Assembly: GCA_963580285.1 (NCBI GenBank)
Contig: OY757010.1
Location: forward strand, 209,592,138-209,656,137
Direction: 5' to 3'
DNA: 64,000 bases
From: Lucinisca nassula
Lineage: Eukaryota > Mollusca > Bivalvia > Lucinida > Lucinidae
Below are positions 22,174-33,727 of this stretch, in pieces (position 1 is the first letter of the stretch; the number at the start of each line of letters is the position of its first letter). A model generated the notes under the pieces. It did not search any database and was not told where the DNA came from. It saw nothing but the letters and a program-made list of their open reading frames with translations. The translations under genes and the position numbers were made by a program.

Positions 22174-24985
22174 ATTAGCTCAGCTTCACCTGTCACGTAG
22201 TGACGAGGTGAGCCCTTTGGGATCACTTTTTGTCCGTCGTGTGTGCGTCCGTGAGTCTGTAAGTAGTTTTTTTCAAACGACATATTCTCCTAAACCACTG
22301 ATCGGCTTAAACCAAACTTCACAGGAACGATCCTTAGGTGGTCCCCTTACAAAGTTGTCCAAATGGTTGCGGTTCGCTGCACATCAAGGTCACAGGATCC
22401 ACTGAAAACTTTAAAAAAATTTCTTCTCTGAAACCACAAGGCCCAGGTCTTTGATATTTGGTATGAAGCTTCATCTAGAGGACCTCTACCAATTTTGTTC
22501 AAATTATAGCCCTGGGACCAAAAATGTCCCCGCGACGGGGCCCACCAGTTTCACATAGACTTATATAGGGAAAACCTTTAAAAGTATTCTTGTCTGAAAA
22601 CAGAAGGCCCAGGTGTTTGATATGTAGTATGAAGTTGTATCTAGTGGACCTCTATCAAGATTGTTCAAATTATAGCCCTCGGGCCAAAAATGCCCCCGCG
22701 CCGGTGCCCACCGGTTTTACATAGACTTATATAGGGAAAACTTTTAAAAATCTTCTTGTATGAAACCAGAAGGCCCAGGTCTTTGAGTCTAACTGTTGGT
22801 TTTCTTTTGTTCCAGTATTTCAGTGGTTTCTTGCTGTCGAGTCCTCACCGTTGTCTCACCTCTGTGGTTCTTTTGATTTTTTGTGTTCACGGAGATGTTG
22901 CACTGATGAGTTAGGAGGCCTTCATGCGGACTGAACAAATTATTTGTCTAAATCGCGACGGAAGTAAGGGCGAGGATTGTGGCCATGTAAAATCGATTTA
23001 AGCCCCCCCCCCCAGTGGAAATCTTTCCACTGACCGTTCCAAGGCGGTTCTTCTGTGGCGGTTCATTTATGTTGTTGTTTGTTACTTACTGTGTGTATCA
23101 TTTGTGTCTTTTTATTTTGGATGGCCATATGGCCATTTTGTGGGAAAGTAACTGTCCTTATGGCCTTCCTTTGTTTAGGTTTCCATTATGGTCTGGTCGC
23201 TTAATGTTTGTGTTTCTTTCCCTTTGGTGTCTTTGATGGGTGGAGTAAGTTAATTGTATCGATTCCTGATCTTTGTTTTACTTCTACTTTGATATTTGAT
23301 ATGAAGCTACATCTATTGGACCTCTACCAAGATTATTCAAATTATATCCCCGGAGACAAAAATGGCCCCGCCCCGGGGTCCACCGATTTTACATGTACTT
23401 ACATAAGGAAAACATTTAAACATCTTCTTGTCTGAAACCAGACGGTGCAGGTCTTTGATATTTGGTATGAAGCTCCATCTAGTTGACCTCTACCAAATTT
23501 ATTCATATTATAGCCCTTGAACCCAAAATTGCCCCGCCCCGGAGCCCACTGGTTTTACATAGACTTATATAGGGAAGCCCTATAAAAATCTTCTCGTTTG
23601 AAACCAGAAGGCCGCGATCTTTGATATTTGCTATGAAGCTTCATCTAGAGAACCTCTACCAACATTGTTCAAATTATAGTCCGGGGGCCAAAAATGCCCC
23701 CTCGCCGGTGTCCACTGGTTTTACATATACTTGTATAGGGAAAAACCTTTAAAAATCTTCTTGCTGAAACCAGAAGGCCCAGGTCCTTGATATTTTGTAT
23801 GAAGCTTCATCTAGTTGACCTCTACGATGATTGTTCACATATTAGCCCTGGGGCAAAAAATGGCCCCGCCCCGGGGCCCACCATTTTTACATAGACTTAT
23901 AAGGGGGAAAGCCTTTAAAAATCGTCTTGTCTGAAACCAGAAGGCCCAGGTCTTTGATATTTGGTATGGAGCTTCATCTGGTGGACCTCTACTATGATTT
24001 TTCATATTATACTCCTGGGGCCAAAAGTGGCTCCGCCCCGGGGCCCATTGGTTTTACATAGATTTATTTTGCGAAACCCTTTAAAAATATTTTCGTTTGA
24101 AACCACAAGGCATAGGTCTTTGATGTTTGGTATGAAGCTTCGTCTAGCGGACCTCTACCAACATTGTTCAAACTATAGCCCTGCAGTCAAAAATGGCCCT
24201 GCTCCGGGGCCCACTGGTTTTACTTTGACTTATATAGGGAATACCTTTAAAATCTTTTTGGCTGAAACCAGAAGGCTCAGGTCTTTGATATTTGATATTA
24301 AACTTCATCTGGTGGGCATCTACTGTGAAGGTTCAAAGGTGGCCCCGCCCAAGGGCCCACGGTTTTACATAGACTTATATATGGAAAACCTTTAAAGATC
24401 TTCTTCTCTGAAACAACAAGGCCTAGGTCTTTGATTTTCAAGCAAATCAGACTTTTAGGGTGTTGGGCTCAAAGTCAAGGTTCTTTGGGTATTTTTAAAA
24501 AAGCTTTGTCTTCACTGTAGCCTCTACATTTATTGATGATTTTAATGTAACTTCACAGATAGTATCTCCAACAAGTTAGTCTTTCAGGATCCAAGGTGCA
24601 GTGGCTATTTTTAGAAAAAAACAACTTAGTCATTACTTTAGCGCCTACATTTTTGAAAGGATTTTATGTAACTTTACACAAATATTGGGAATGATAATAC
24701 CTGAAGGAAGTTTTGACTTTCAGGATTCTGGGCTCAAGGTCAATGTCACTGTGGCTATTTTTAGAAAAACAAACAAACAAACTTTGACATATCGCTCTAG
24801 CACCTACATTTATTGATGGATTTTAATGTAGCTTCAGACAAATGTTGGGTGTGATAATATATTAAGCAAGTTCGACTTTCAAGGTCCTGAGCTTAAGTCA
24901 AGGTCACTGTGGCTGTTTTTAGAAAAATATTCATGTTTCTAGCTACGAGTAGGTGAGCGATCCAGGGCCATAATGGGCCTCTTGT
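22174..24985 (+). mobile_element. H2 array element, nested in H3
   Basis: The 5' end GCTTCACCTGTCACGTAGTG forms a hairpin with ACGAGGTGAGC, followed by GTCCGTCGTGTGTGCGTCCG. About ten units of about 165 bp follow, marked by CCCAGGTCTTTGATATTTGG, ACATAGACTTATATAGGGAA and GGCCCCGCCCCGGGGCCCAC. From 24450 a second unit type takes over (CAAGGTCA, TTTTTAGAAAAA). The 3' end is GGTGAGCGATCCAGGGCCAT, then AATGGGCCTCTTGTT. No protein is encoded. Confidence 0.75.
22787..23286 (+). mobile_element. Naiad 3' end inserted in an H2 unit
   Basis: 5'-truncated copy of only the Naiad 3' UTR, from GTCTAACTGTTGGTTTTC to the 3' terminus TTTTACTTCTA. A 6 bp TSD CTTTGA lies at 22781-22786 and 23287-23292. A poly-C of 11 sits at about 23005. 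Confidence 0.9.
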
Positions 24986-25063
24986 TAAAATACATGGCTG
25001 CCAGTGGGCAGTGTTCCCCCCCATTGAGCTCTGGTGAGCATAGTGGCCCATGGGCATCTTGTT

Positions 25064-26672
25064 TAGCTTACCAGTTCGACTTCGGGGGAGCTAATAGGAT
25101 AGGCAGTTGTCTGTCATCGTCCTCGTCAGCGTCGTCGTCGTCTGACGTTGTCTGTCGTGTGACGTCAACACTTTCAAACGACATCTCCTCTGAAGCCACT
25201 GGGCCAGTTGGGCTAAAATTTCATCTGTAGCATCCTTGGGCTGAGGTATTGAAAGTTTGTGTTTTTTACGAAATTCGGCTTTTTAGTTTGGTTGCTATGG
25301 CAACACATAATCCATAGACTCATAATGGGGAAAGTTGAAAAATGACATTTGCTGCCAAGTCATTGCAGATATTTTGACAAAACTTTAATAGAAATGTTCA
25401 TTGAGTAAACTTCTGTCAGTCATATGCTTTTATGCCAATCTATGGGGGTGGGGGGCAATGTTGTACAAGGGCCATGCCCCACCCCTCCACTTCATAAAAG
25501 GCCATATAGCTAAAAAGCATTCAAATCCCCACCCCTAAACCATATATATTCAAACCATATTTATTCTTGTTCCATATGATAAGATACATTCAGTGGCCTC
25601 AACCTGGGGGTCCCCCGGGATGTGCCGGGGGCCATGCCTCACCCCCTCCACTTCATAAAAGGCCCAATATATCAGAAACCATACAGTTCCCCACCCCTAA
25701 ACCATATATATTCTTATTCCTTATGATAAGAGGCATTCCGTGACACTAACCTTGGGATCACCCGGAGAGCTGCGTGGCCATGCCCCACCCCTCGACTTCA
25801 CAAAAGGCCAAAATTCTGAGAAACCATTCAGATCCCCTCCCCTAAACCATATATATTCATGTGCCTTATGATTAGACGCAATCAGTGACACCAGCTTGGG
25901 GGTGGGGGCACAGGCCATGCTCCACCCCTTTACTTCATTTGAAGTCATATATCTCAGAAATCGTTTAGATCCCCACCCTAAACCACATACATTCTTGTTC
26001 CTCATGATAAGACTCATTCATTCACACCAACCGGGTGTATCTTTGTGCTGGGGTAATGTTCCTCTCCTCCACTTCATAAAAGGCCATATATCTCAGAAAA
26101 CATTCAAATCCCCACCCTATAATCATATATATTGATATTCCTTATTATTAGACACATTCAGTCAAACCAATTTGGGGGTTCCACAGGGGCCATTCCTCTC
26201 CCCTCCACTTCATAAAAGGACCTCCTATCTCAGAAACCATTCAGATTCCCATCCCTTTACCATATATTCTCTTGGTCCTTATGATAAGACACATTCAGTG
26301 ACAACAATCTTGGGCTTTTCTGGGATCTGCCATGCCACAATCCCCATATCTGCCATGTCACGAAGGCCTCATATCTCAGGACCCATACATATCCCCACTG
26401 CTAAACCATATATGTCTTTGTTCCTTTTGGTTTAATGATACCAACCAGGACTCCATTGGGTCCATGCCTACCCCCCCCCCCCCCCCACTTCATAAAATGC
26501 CTAATATTTCAGATACAGAGTCCACATTAGTCCTAATTTTGGTATGGGGTTCATTTGGGAGACTTCATAATTGGTAGATGAAAATCATATCATTTTAAAA
26601 TGCATGTCTGCCATTGGGCAGTGCCCACCTGAGCTCTGGTGACCATAGCGGCCCATGGGCCTCTTGTTTTGT
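25064..26672 (+). mobile_element. H3 array element 2, directly abutting element 1
   Basis: The 5' end TTTAGCTTACCAGTTCGACT continues with GGGGGAGCTAATAGGATAGG and GTCGTC repeats. One H3 unit is followed by a different array (25441-26560). The 3' end is GAGCTCTGGTGACCATAGCG, then GCCCATGGGCCTCTTGTTTT. Two H3 elements therefore sit head to tail with no spacer. Confidence 0.7.
25441..26560 (+). repeat. Tandem array of about eight 138-160 bp units
   Basis: Each unit holds CTTCATAAAAGGCC, AGAAACCATTCAGATCCCC, CTAAACCATATATATTC and TTATGATAAGACACATTCAG. It forms the second half of H3 element 2. Confidence 0.85.
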
Positions 26673-26886
26673 CTTTCGTTTAGGGTTAATTGCCCTTTCA
26701 ATATTATTTCACTTGTATCGAGTTGATCATTAATTAGAGTGGGTGAAAACCGGAATACCTGGAGAAAAAACACATGAACTTCCTTTTCAGTTTTCAGAAC
26801 TTGGCTTTTCATAAGCGAGGCTCGAACCATAGTGGTGAGAGACCTACTGATTTAGAATCAGGACTCTTACCCATTAGGCCATGGAA
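26673..26886 (-). mobile_element. SINE-D
   Basis: On the minus strand TGGCCTAATGGGTAAGAGTC is an A-box region and GGTTCGAGCC a B box. The body has TTCCGGTTTTCACCC; the 3' end lies toward 26673. Confidence 0.75.
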
Positions 26887-26924
26887 AAACCTTCCCTTTG
26901 TACTGTGTGGCAGGCTTCTCTGAT

Positions 26925-28320
26925 TGGTCATTCACTCTGTGAGCAGCTTGTAGTTTTATCCTCAACTGTGACTGAACCTCCACTACGTTTGGATATCTGT
27001 TGTTATATCCCCAGACGATTCAATCTTCACTGTGTGGAAGGCTTCTGGTTTTATCCTGATATATTGATCCTTCACTGTGTGGGAGACTTGTGGTCTTGTC
27101 CTCAACTGTGACTGGACCTTCACTGTGTGGGAGGATTGGTCCTTCAGTGTTATTAGATCTCCACTGTCTGAGAGGTTTGTGGTTTGATACGCAACTGTGA
27201 TTTGACCGCCGCTGTACGAGAGGTTTGTGGTGTATCCTTCGCTGTATTTGAACCTCCATTATATAGGCGGTTTGCAGTTTTATTCCTTCTTGTGAATTGT
27301 CCACTACTGTGTTGGAGGTTTGTACTTTGGTCCTCAACTGTGATGGGGCCTCCAGTGTTCGAGGTAGTAGGTTCTATTCCCTTCTGTATTTGGACAGCGG
27401 TTTGGTTCGTCATGGTAATTGTACCTCCACTGCTTGGGGGGTTTGTGGGTTTTGTCTCTTCTGTGATTGAATCTCGACTATGTGGGAGGTTTGTGGCTTG
27501 ATCCCTAACTGTGATAGGGCCCCGACTGTGTGGTAGGTTTGTGGTTTTATCTTCCACTGTGATTGAACCTCCACTGTGTGGTAGATTTGTTGTTTGACCA
27601 GCCACTGTGATTGGACCTGCACTCTGTGTAGGTTTGTTGTGTCTGGTCTGATCCTCTGTTGTGATTGAACAGACATTCTTTGTGTGGGAAGTTTGTGGTT
27701 TGACGCTCCACTGTTTGATAGGGGTGTGATCCTCCACTGTGATTGGACCCGGCTCCACTGTGTAAGAGGTTTGTGTTGTATCCTGTACTGTGATCGAATC
27801 TCCACTGTATATGAGACTTTCAGTTTTAATTGGTCTACCTCTGTGTGGAAGGTTTGTGGCTTGGTCCTCAACCGTGATTGGACCTCCACTTTGTGGGAGG
27901 TTTGTGGGTTTTATCCTCTTCTGCATTTGGACTTTTTACTGTGCTGGAGGTTTGTGGTTTGGTCCTTTGCTGAGATTGGACCTCCACTTTGTGAGAGGTT
28001 TGTGGTTTTATCCGCCACTATGATTGAACCTCCACTGTGTGGTAGATTTTTGGTTCGATCCTCCCCGATGCGATTGGACCTCCACTCTGTTGTATGAGGA
28101 GGTTTGTGGTGTACCCTCCACTGTGATTGATACTCCTCTGTATATGAAGTTTGCAGTTTTATCTTCTGTTGTGATTGGTCCACCATTGTGTGGGAGGTTT
28201 TAGGCTAAGTCCTTCGCTGTGATTGGATCGCTACTGTGTCCGAGGTTTCTGTTTTTATCCTAATCTGTGATTGGACCACTGTGTGTGAGGTTTGTAGTTT
28301 TATCCCCCACAAAAGGCTTT
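26925..28320. repeat. 48 bp minisatellite, about 29 units
   Basis: Unit approximately ACTGTGATTGGACCTCCACT followed by GTGTGGGAGGTTTGTGGTTT and TATCCTCC. Because 48 is divisible by three, long frames stay open on both strands (for example 27153-27926 minus, repeating GGPITVEDQTTNLPHS). I read this as non-coding: the frame shifts between units, there is no start context, and the open frame exists in both directions. Confidence 0.85.
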
Positions 28321-28409
28321 ATATCTTAGAAACTGTTAAGATCACCACCCCTTAACCATTTTATATTTTTTAAAAAGCCTACTTTTGTGAAAGTGCAAGA
28401 TTAACTATG

Positions 28410-28688
28410 TTTTGTTTGTTTGATTTGAGGTTTAACGTCCCCGTCAACACCGCAAAGGTCATTTTGGAGACGTTGCTTCCAATTTTGTGACATTGAGATT
28501 AAATGACATCTCAAGCCCAGCCTCACAATGAAACCAATAGGGATTATAAGCATGGACGGACCGACGCTCACTGCATTGCCTTGGCAGGCTTAGATCCTCT
28601 AAGCTGTTTACCAGTACTCGTGTGAGGGTCGGTTTCAGCTCTGCGTGGAAGCATCATGCAGCCCATCTATTTCTTCAAGCCCCGATAG
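28410..28688 (-). mobile_element. SINE-B
   Basis: Starts with GTTTGATTTGAGGTTTAACG and ends at CTTCTTCAAGCCCCGAT, minus orientation, slightly 5'-truncated. Confidence 0.85.
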
Positions 28689-28804
28689 ATTTAGTATGTT
28701 AACTTCTTAGATCAGATAAGCAATAAAGGACCATCATGGTCTTTTTATATTCTGAGAAGTGAAGAACACAGAATGTCATTTCTCAGTGTTTTAAGGTTTC
28801 ACCC

Positions 28805-28930
28805 TTTTAACCCTGTAGGCCCATACTTATGCAAACAGGGTAGCTCCAGATCAGACAGCTCAAAACAGGCCATCACATTAGTTGCAACACTGTTTGCCAT
28901 CTTGTAAATGATTTTAACATAACCCATTAT
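28805..28930. repeat. TTAA-MITE fragment
   Basis: AACCCTGTAGGCCCATACTT, GCAAACAGGGTAGCTCCAGA and a single CAACACTGTTTGCC; the core has lost its middle. Confidence 0.5.
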
Positions 28931-28954
28931 TTACCTGAATGGACTTGCCCAGCC

Positions 28955-29408
28955 TCAAACATTTGGGACTGTTACCTGACATTGCGATGAAATGACATGA
29001 GCCCCGCCAAGCGAATTTGTGTCTTCGAGCATTCCGTTATGACAAATTTTAACTGCGCATGCCCAGCCATTCAGAGGGGCCAGTGATATGGCTTTCTGTC
29101 TGAAGGTTCCTCTTGATTCACTGCTTGTATGAGCGAGCAGCGAAGGTTCTGGCGAGACTGCGCGGATGCGCAGGCTCGCCTGAACCTTCGCTGCTCGCAT
29201 AGGCGATAAGTACCAAAATCGCTTGACGGGGCCCAGTCATCTCAAGCCCTGCCGCCCAATGAAACCAAAAGGGTTTACCCGGTATATGCATGGACGGCCC
29301 GACTCAATCACTTTAGACCTTCTAGGCAGTTTACCAGTAGTCATGTGCGGTCGGTTCCAGCTCTGCATGCAAGCACCATGCAATCCAATTTATTTCTCCT
29401 GGCCCTGA
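28955..29408 (-). mobile_element. SINE-B, interrupted by M3
   Basis: SINE-B sequence GACATTGCGATGAAATGACAT stops at 28998 and resumes as TCATCTCAAGCCCTGCCGCC at 29237. The gap is the M3 element. Confidence 0.8.
28999..29234. mobile_element. M3 MITE, long form with internal hairpin
   Basis: Same ends as 14738-14932. It contains a hairpin at about 29127-29200 (CGAGCAGCGAAGGTTCTGGC and its inverse around GCGGATGCGC). The short form has only one arm. Confidence 0.85.
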
Positions 29409-29639
29409 TAGGTAGGGGCCTTACAGCTAAGGTAAATGAACTGGTCATTGGAACAAGGGCTCATTGTCTATGGAGCATCTGGTATTGATTATCAAGAGAA
29501 ATGACAAAGTATGAAATTTAGTTTCCGGGATGTTCTATTGATTAAGTAATAACATTGTAGTGTATTGGTTCAGTTATTAAAATTATTGAGCCAATGCATG
29601 ACAAAACCTTATAGCTCCAGATCAGGCGACATTTTTATC

Positions 29640-30160
29640 CCCTCGCACAGGCGGATATAGCTACCGTACGTATTTACATACTTTTGTCATCGCTCTGGCG
29701 CTACATTTATTTACGGATTTTAATATAACTTCTCACAAATGTTGCTTATGATAATATCTCAAGTGAGTTCGACCTTCAAGGTCATGGCCTTAAGGTCAAG
29801 GTCACTGTGACTATATTTAGAAAAAAAAAAACTTTTGTTATCGGTGTAGTGCCTACATTTATTGGCGGATTGTAATATAACGTCAAACAAATGTTGCTTA
29901 TGATAATATCTCGAGCGCGTTCAACTTTCAAGGTCATTGCCTCAAGGTCAAGATCACTGTGGTTATTTTTAGAAGAAAAAACAAACTTTGAAATCGCTGT
30001 AGCGCCTACCTTTCTTGACGAATTGTGATATAACTTCACACAAATGTTGCTTATGATAATATCTCGAGGGAATTTGACTTTCAAGGTCATGGTCTTAAGG
30101 TCAAAGTCAGTATGGCTATTTTTTTTTAGAAAAACTTTGTCATCGCTCTGCCTTACAAAA
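29640..30160 (+). repeat. Tandem array, unit about 145 bp
   Basis: About 3.5 units with TTTCAAGGTCAT, CTTAAGGTCAAGGTCACTGT, TATTTTTAGAAAAA and ACAAATGTTGCTTATGATAA. The same unit type forms the right part of H2 at 24450-24950. Confidence 0.8.
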
Positions 30161-30972
30161 ATAACCTGATCAAGGCCTACACTGTTTACAAAAAAATTAG
30201 CGGTACCAGATTCTGTAAAATTTTGTAAATGATATGAAAATCATTGAACTGTTTTGGATCATGGGTAAAATAAATTCAACCACTGCTGCAAAATGAGATT
30301 TCATGCTAGAATAAGATTGAATACATCTTAGTAAAAAAGGCCATTCATTTTTATACGTTCGTTTTGTAAAAACAGTCGTATTATGGTATAGGGTCGGCAT
30401 CCTACCGTCGGTAAACTTTTCGTTTCCGAATAATTTCTCCTACAGTTTTCGTCCGATCAAGCTGAAACTTGGTAGGTAGTAAGACCATGACCTGGTGTAG
30501 CGCATATTGTTTCGAGGTTATGGTCCACCAAATATTTACAGAGTTATGCCCCTTTGAAAATTTTTGTATTTTTTTCGTTTCCGGCTAATTCATCCTACAG
30601 TTTTCATCCGATCAAGCTGAAACTTAATAAATAGTGAGACCATGACCTGTTGTGGTGCATATCATTTCGAAATTACGGTCCACCAAATATTCACAGAGTT
30701 ATACCCTTTGATTTTTTTTGGTAAATTTTTTCGTTTCCGGATAACTCTACAGTTATCATCTGATCAAACTGAAGCTTAGTAGGTAGTAAGACCATGACCT
30801 GATGTCGCGCATATTTTTCGAGGTTATAGTCCACCAAATATTTACAGAGTTATGCCCCTTTGAGTATTTCTGTAAATATTTCGTTTCCGGATAACTCCAC
30901 CGACAATTAACATTCTATCAAGCTGAAACTTGATATATAGTTAGGCCATGATGTGGAGCAGTACATATTGTT

Positions 30973-31320
30973 AGGGCCCCACACTGTCTACAACTATATT
31001 GCTGTTGTCTGTGTGTTTGTAACGTCTTAACCAAAAAACGTAACGTCGGTCATAATTTCAAAAGGATTTGCCATACTCTCATGAAACTTCACACATAATC
31101 ACCATCACAAGACCAATATTCTGACAAAGGACCATACCTATATTGCTTTTGTCCGTATGTTTGTCTTGCCTTAACCAAAAAACTTAACCTTGGTCATAAC
31201 TTCAAAAGAATTTGCATTTCTCTCATGAAAAATCACACAAATACTTACCATCACAAGACCTACATTCTGACAAAAACTTGTACCACACCTCTTTGATAGC
31301 TCTATGTGGGGCCCTTTCTG
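30973..31320. mobile_element. Small element with GGGCCCCACA inverted ends
   Basis: Ends TAGGGCCCCACACTGT and TATGTGGGGCCCTTTC are inverted. Inside are two units of about 125 bp (CTTAACCAAAAAACTTAACC, CACCATCACAAGACC). It interrupts H1 unit sequence. Confidence 0.6.
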
Positions 31321-31754
31321 ACGTAGTCAGTGGTCTGGTTTTGAGATTATGGTCCAACAAATAAAAACAAAGTTATGCGCCTCTGAAAGTTTCTGTAAGC
31401 ATTTTTGCCTGCAATTTAGAACCGATCAAGCTGAAACTTGATTTTTAGTTAGACCAAGATGTGGAGCAGCGCATATTATTCTAAGGTTACAGTTCACCAG
31501 ATATTTATAGAGGTATGCCCCTTTGAAAATTCCTGTGAACATTTTTTATGGCTAACTCTTCCTACAGTGAACATTTAATCAAGCTGAAAATTGATATATA
31601 TTTGACCACAATGTGGAGCAGCGCATATTGTTTCGAGGTTATGGCTTACCAGATTTAAATAAAATTATGCTCCTTTGCAGATTTCTGTAAGTATTTTGTT
31701 TGTGGCTAACTTCTCCTACAATTAATATCCAATGAAGCTGAAGCTTAACATATA

Positions 31755-33727
31755 GGGAGCTTACCACTAAATATTTTCCATAGGAAACAATAGTAACCTT
31801 TTACCTGCTACCACAAAAACTACATATACAAAACTTTTCAAAACTTACTTGTTTATAGAGCCATCCTAGCCCAATAAGTTAATGAGGAAAAATTCACATG
31901 TTGATCTGCTCCTTTTCAAGTTACAGTCAACCGTGTTTGTTTACCTACTGGAACGGAGTAAATACAAACCAACATTTTTAAAGGAGGGGTGACCATATAA
32001 AATCAGCAACAATGTCTTTGAGCTTGCAGATATATTTATAAAACATGCATCATTTTAGTCCCTTATACCTATCATTTTCTCACACTGAAATAAAACATGG
32101 GATATATATCCAATGGAAGCAAGTCTGGTATTTAGAACGCAACTAAAAGCTCGGTCCAAAAGTGATAAAACCCGGCACCTCACAGTATTCAGTGCAATGC
32201 TACCTATACCAAACCCTTATTTTTTTATGATGCATCAAAAGAATTGCCAAATAGAAATTTAGGCCATATCTAATTATTTAGTCATGCATAATAAAGGTTC
32301 AGTCACAAAGAATCTTTCAAGTTTGCGAAAAAGTTATCGCTTTCAGATTCAACAATAAAAGCCGAGCAAAACAGATGTTTTTGAAAAGCGCAAAGTTTAC
32401 CTCTTTCTGGAATTGAACTCAGACACAGACTTGCATCAGTGGTTCTTCTCCAATGTCTTTGGAACAATTCAATCCTAAAAAACACAGGATTATGCCTAAA
32501 TAGCACCAATACTCATTTTTAAGGCCATTTTCACACCTAAACCCCCTATTTAAAGTCAAAAATGGCATTTTGAGGATATTTTGAAGACAAAACTGCCAAG
32601 AAAATGTTTATACATATCTTAATATCATGAGAAATAGCTGAATATATCTGTTCACATCCTTTTACATGAATACAATAAATTAGAACTTATAACGGATGAG
32701 AAAACTTATCGGGATATTGCAGCGGGCTGTTTCGGGGGGACAATTTTGAAGTTTTGCTTTGGTTTGAGACATAGTCCTAGTGCCATGAAACCTTACTCTT
32801 ATATTCCAGAGGTAGTAGATTCTTTCTTGTGTTTGTCCAAATACAACTACTGCAAGTCTTCTTTCCAAACACACCAATAAAAACTGATTTACATGGCTTT
32901 AAAGTACCCCCCCCCCCTCCAACACACACACACAAACACCTCCAAAGAACATAGATCAGAGGCAAAAACTCATCAAATACACCCAGTTAGACCTAAATTA
33001 GCACCACCATCACATTTTGTACAGTATCTCTGGCAAAAAAATGCCACGAAGATACATTTAATGAAACTGATTTGGATAGAACCTACACATGTGTGGAAAT
33101 CGCATGTAATGACTGAAAACAGGACAGTGCTGCTGACATTTCTACTTTTGCTATAGGGAGTTTACCACTAAATATTTTCCATATGCGACAATAGTAACCT
33201 TTTACCTGCTCCCACCAAAAACTACAGATACAAAACTTTTCGAACCTTACTTGTTTATATTGCCATCCTAGCCCAACAAGTTAATGAGAAAAATCCACAT
33301 GTTGAAAGGCTCCTTTTCAAGTTACAGTCAACCATGTTTGTTTACCTACTGGAACGGAGTAAATACAAACCAACATTTTTAAAGGAGGGGTGACCATATA
33401 AAATCAGCAACAATGTCTTTGAGCTTGCAGATTTATTTATAAAACATGCATCATTTTAGTCCGTGGTTTCTCTCCGTGTACTCCGGTTTTCGCCGATCTC
33501 TAATTAACGATCGGCTCGATATGAGTGAAATAATCTTGAAAGGGCCGTAAAACCAAAAAAAAAAAAAAAAAAATTTAGTCCCTTATACCTATCATTTTCT
33601 CACACTGAAATAAAACATGGGATATATATCCAATGGAAGCAAGTCTGGTATTTAGAACGCAACTAAAAGCTCGGTCCAAAAGTGATAAAACCCGGCACCT
33701 CACAGTATTTAGTGCCATGCTACCCAT
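31755..33727. mobile_element. Element with 453 bp terminal direct repeats, no ORF
   Basis: A 453 bp sequence (31755-32207, starting GGGAGCTTACCACTAAATAT, ending AATGCTACCTAT) recurs at 33156-33727, where a SINE-D lengthens it. The 948 bp between has no long ORF. The whole is flanked by an imperfect 14 bp duplication of the H1 array (AAGCTTAACATATA, 31741-31754; AAGCTTCATATATA, 33728-33741). The layout recalls a non-autonomous LTR element (TRIM) or a partial tandem retroelement. The ends are not TG...CA and the TSD is long for an LTR element. Confidence 0.65.
33473..33573 (+). mobile_element. SINE-D, 5'-truncated with A tail
   Basis: Starts in the body at GTGGTTTCTCTCCGTGTACT and ends GGGCCGTAAAACC plus A(19). 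TSD TTTAGTCC (33465-33472, 33574-33581). The sister repeat at about 32056 shows the empty site. Confidence 0.95.

Larger units (their letters stand above)
17147..25063 (+). mobile_element. H3 array element 1, host of four nested insertions
   Basis: The 5' end TTTAGCTCACCAGAGCTGAA leads into GGGGGAGCTTATAGGATAGG and GTCGTC repeats. The body is an array of units of about 270 bp (ATGGGGAAAATTGAAAAATG, GATATTTTGACAAAACTTTC). The 3' end is GAGCTCTGGTGAGCATAG then GGCCCATGGGCATCTTGTTT. It is interrupted by a LINE 3' end, an H1 element and an H2 element (itself holding Naiad DNA). It encodes no protein. It resembles non-autonomous Helentron-type (HINE/pearl) elements known from bivalves, but that is inference. 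Confidence 0.65.

Noticed and set aside
27153..27926. 257-codon minus-strand open frame
   Set aside because: It lies wholly in the 48 bp minisatellite and mirrors open frames on the plus strand; no start context or unique domain.
31755..33727. Classical LTR retrotransposon
   Set aside because: No TG...CA ends, no primer binding site or polypurine tract recognised, no gag or pol, and a 14 bp rather than 4-6 bp target duplication.
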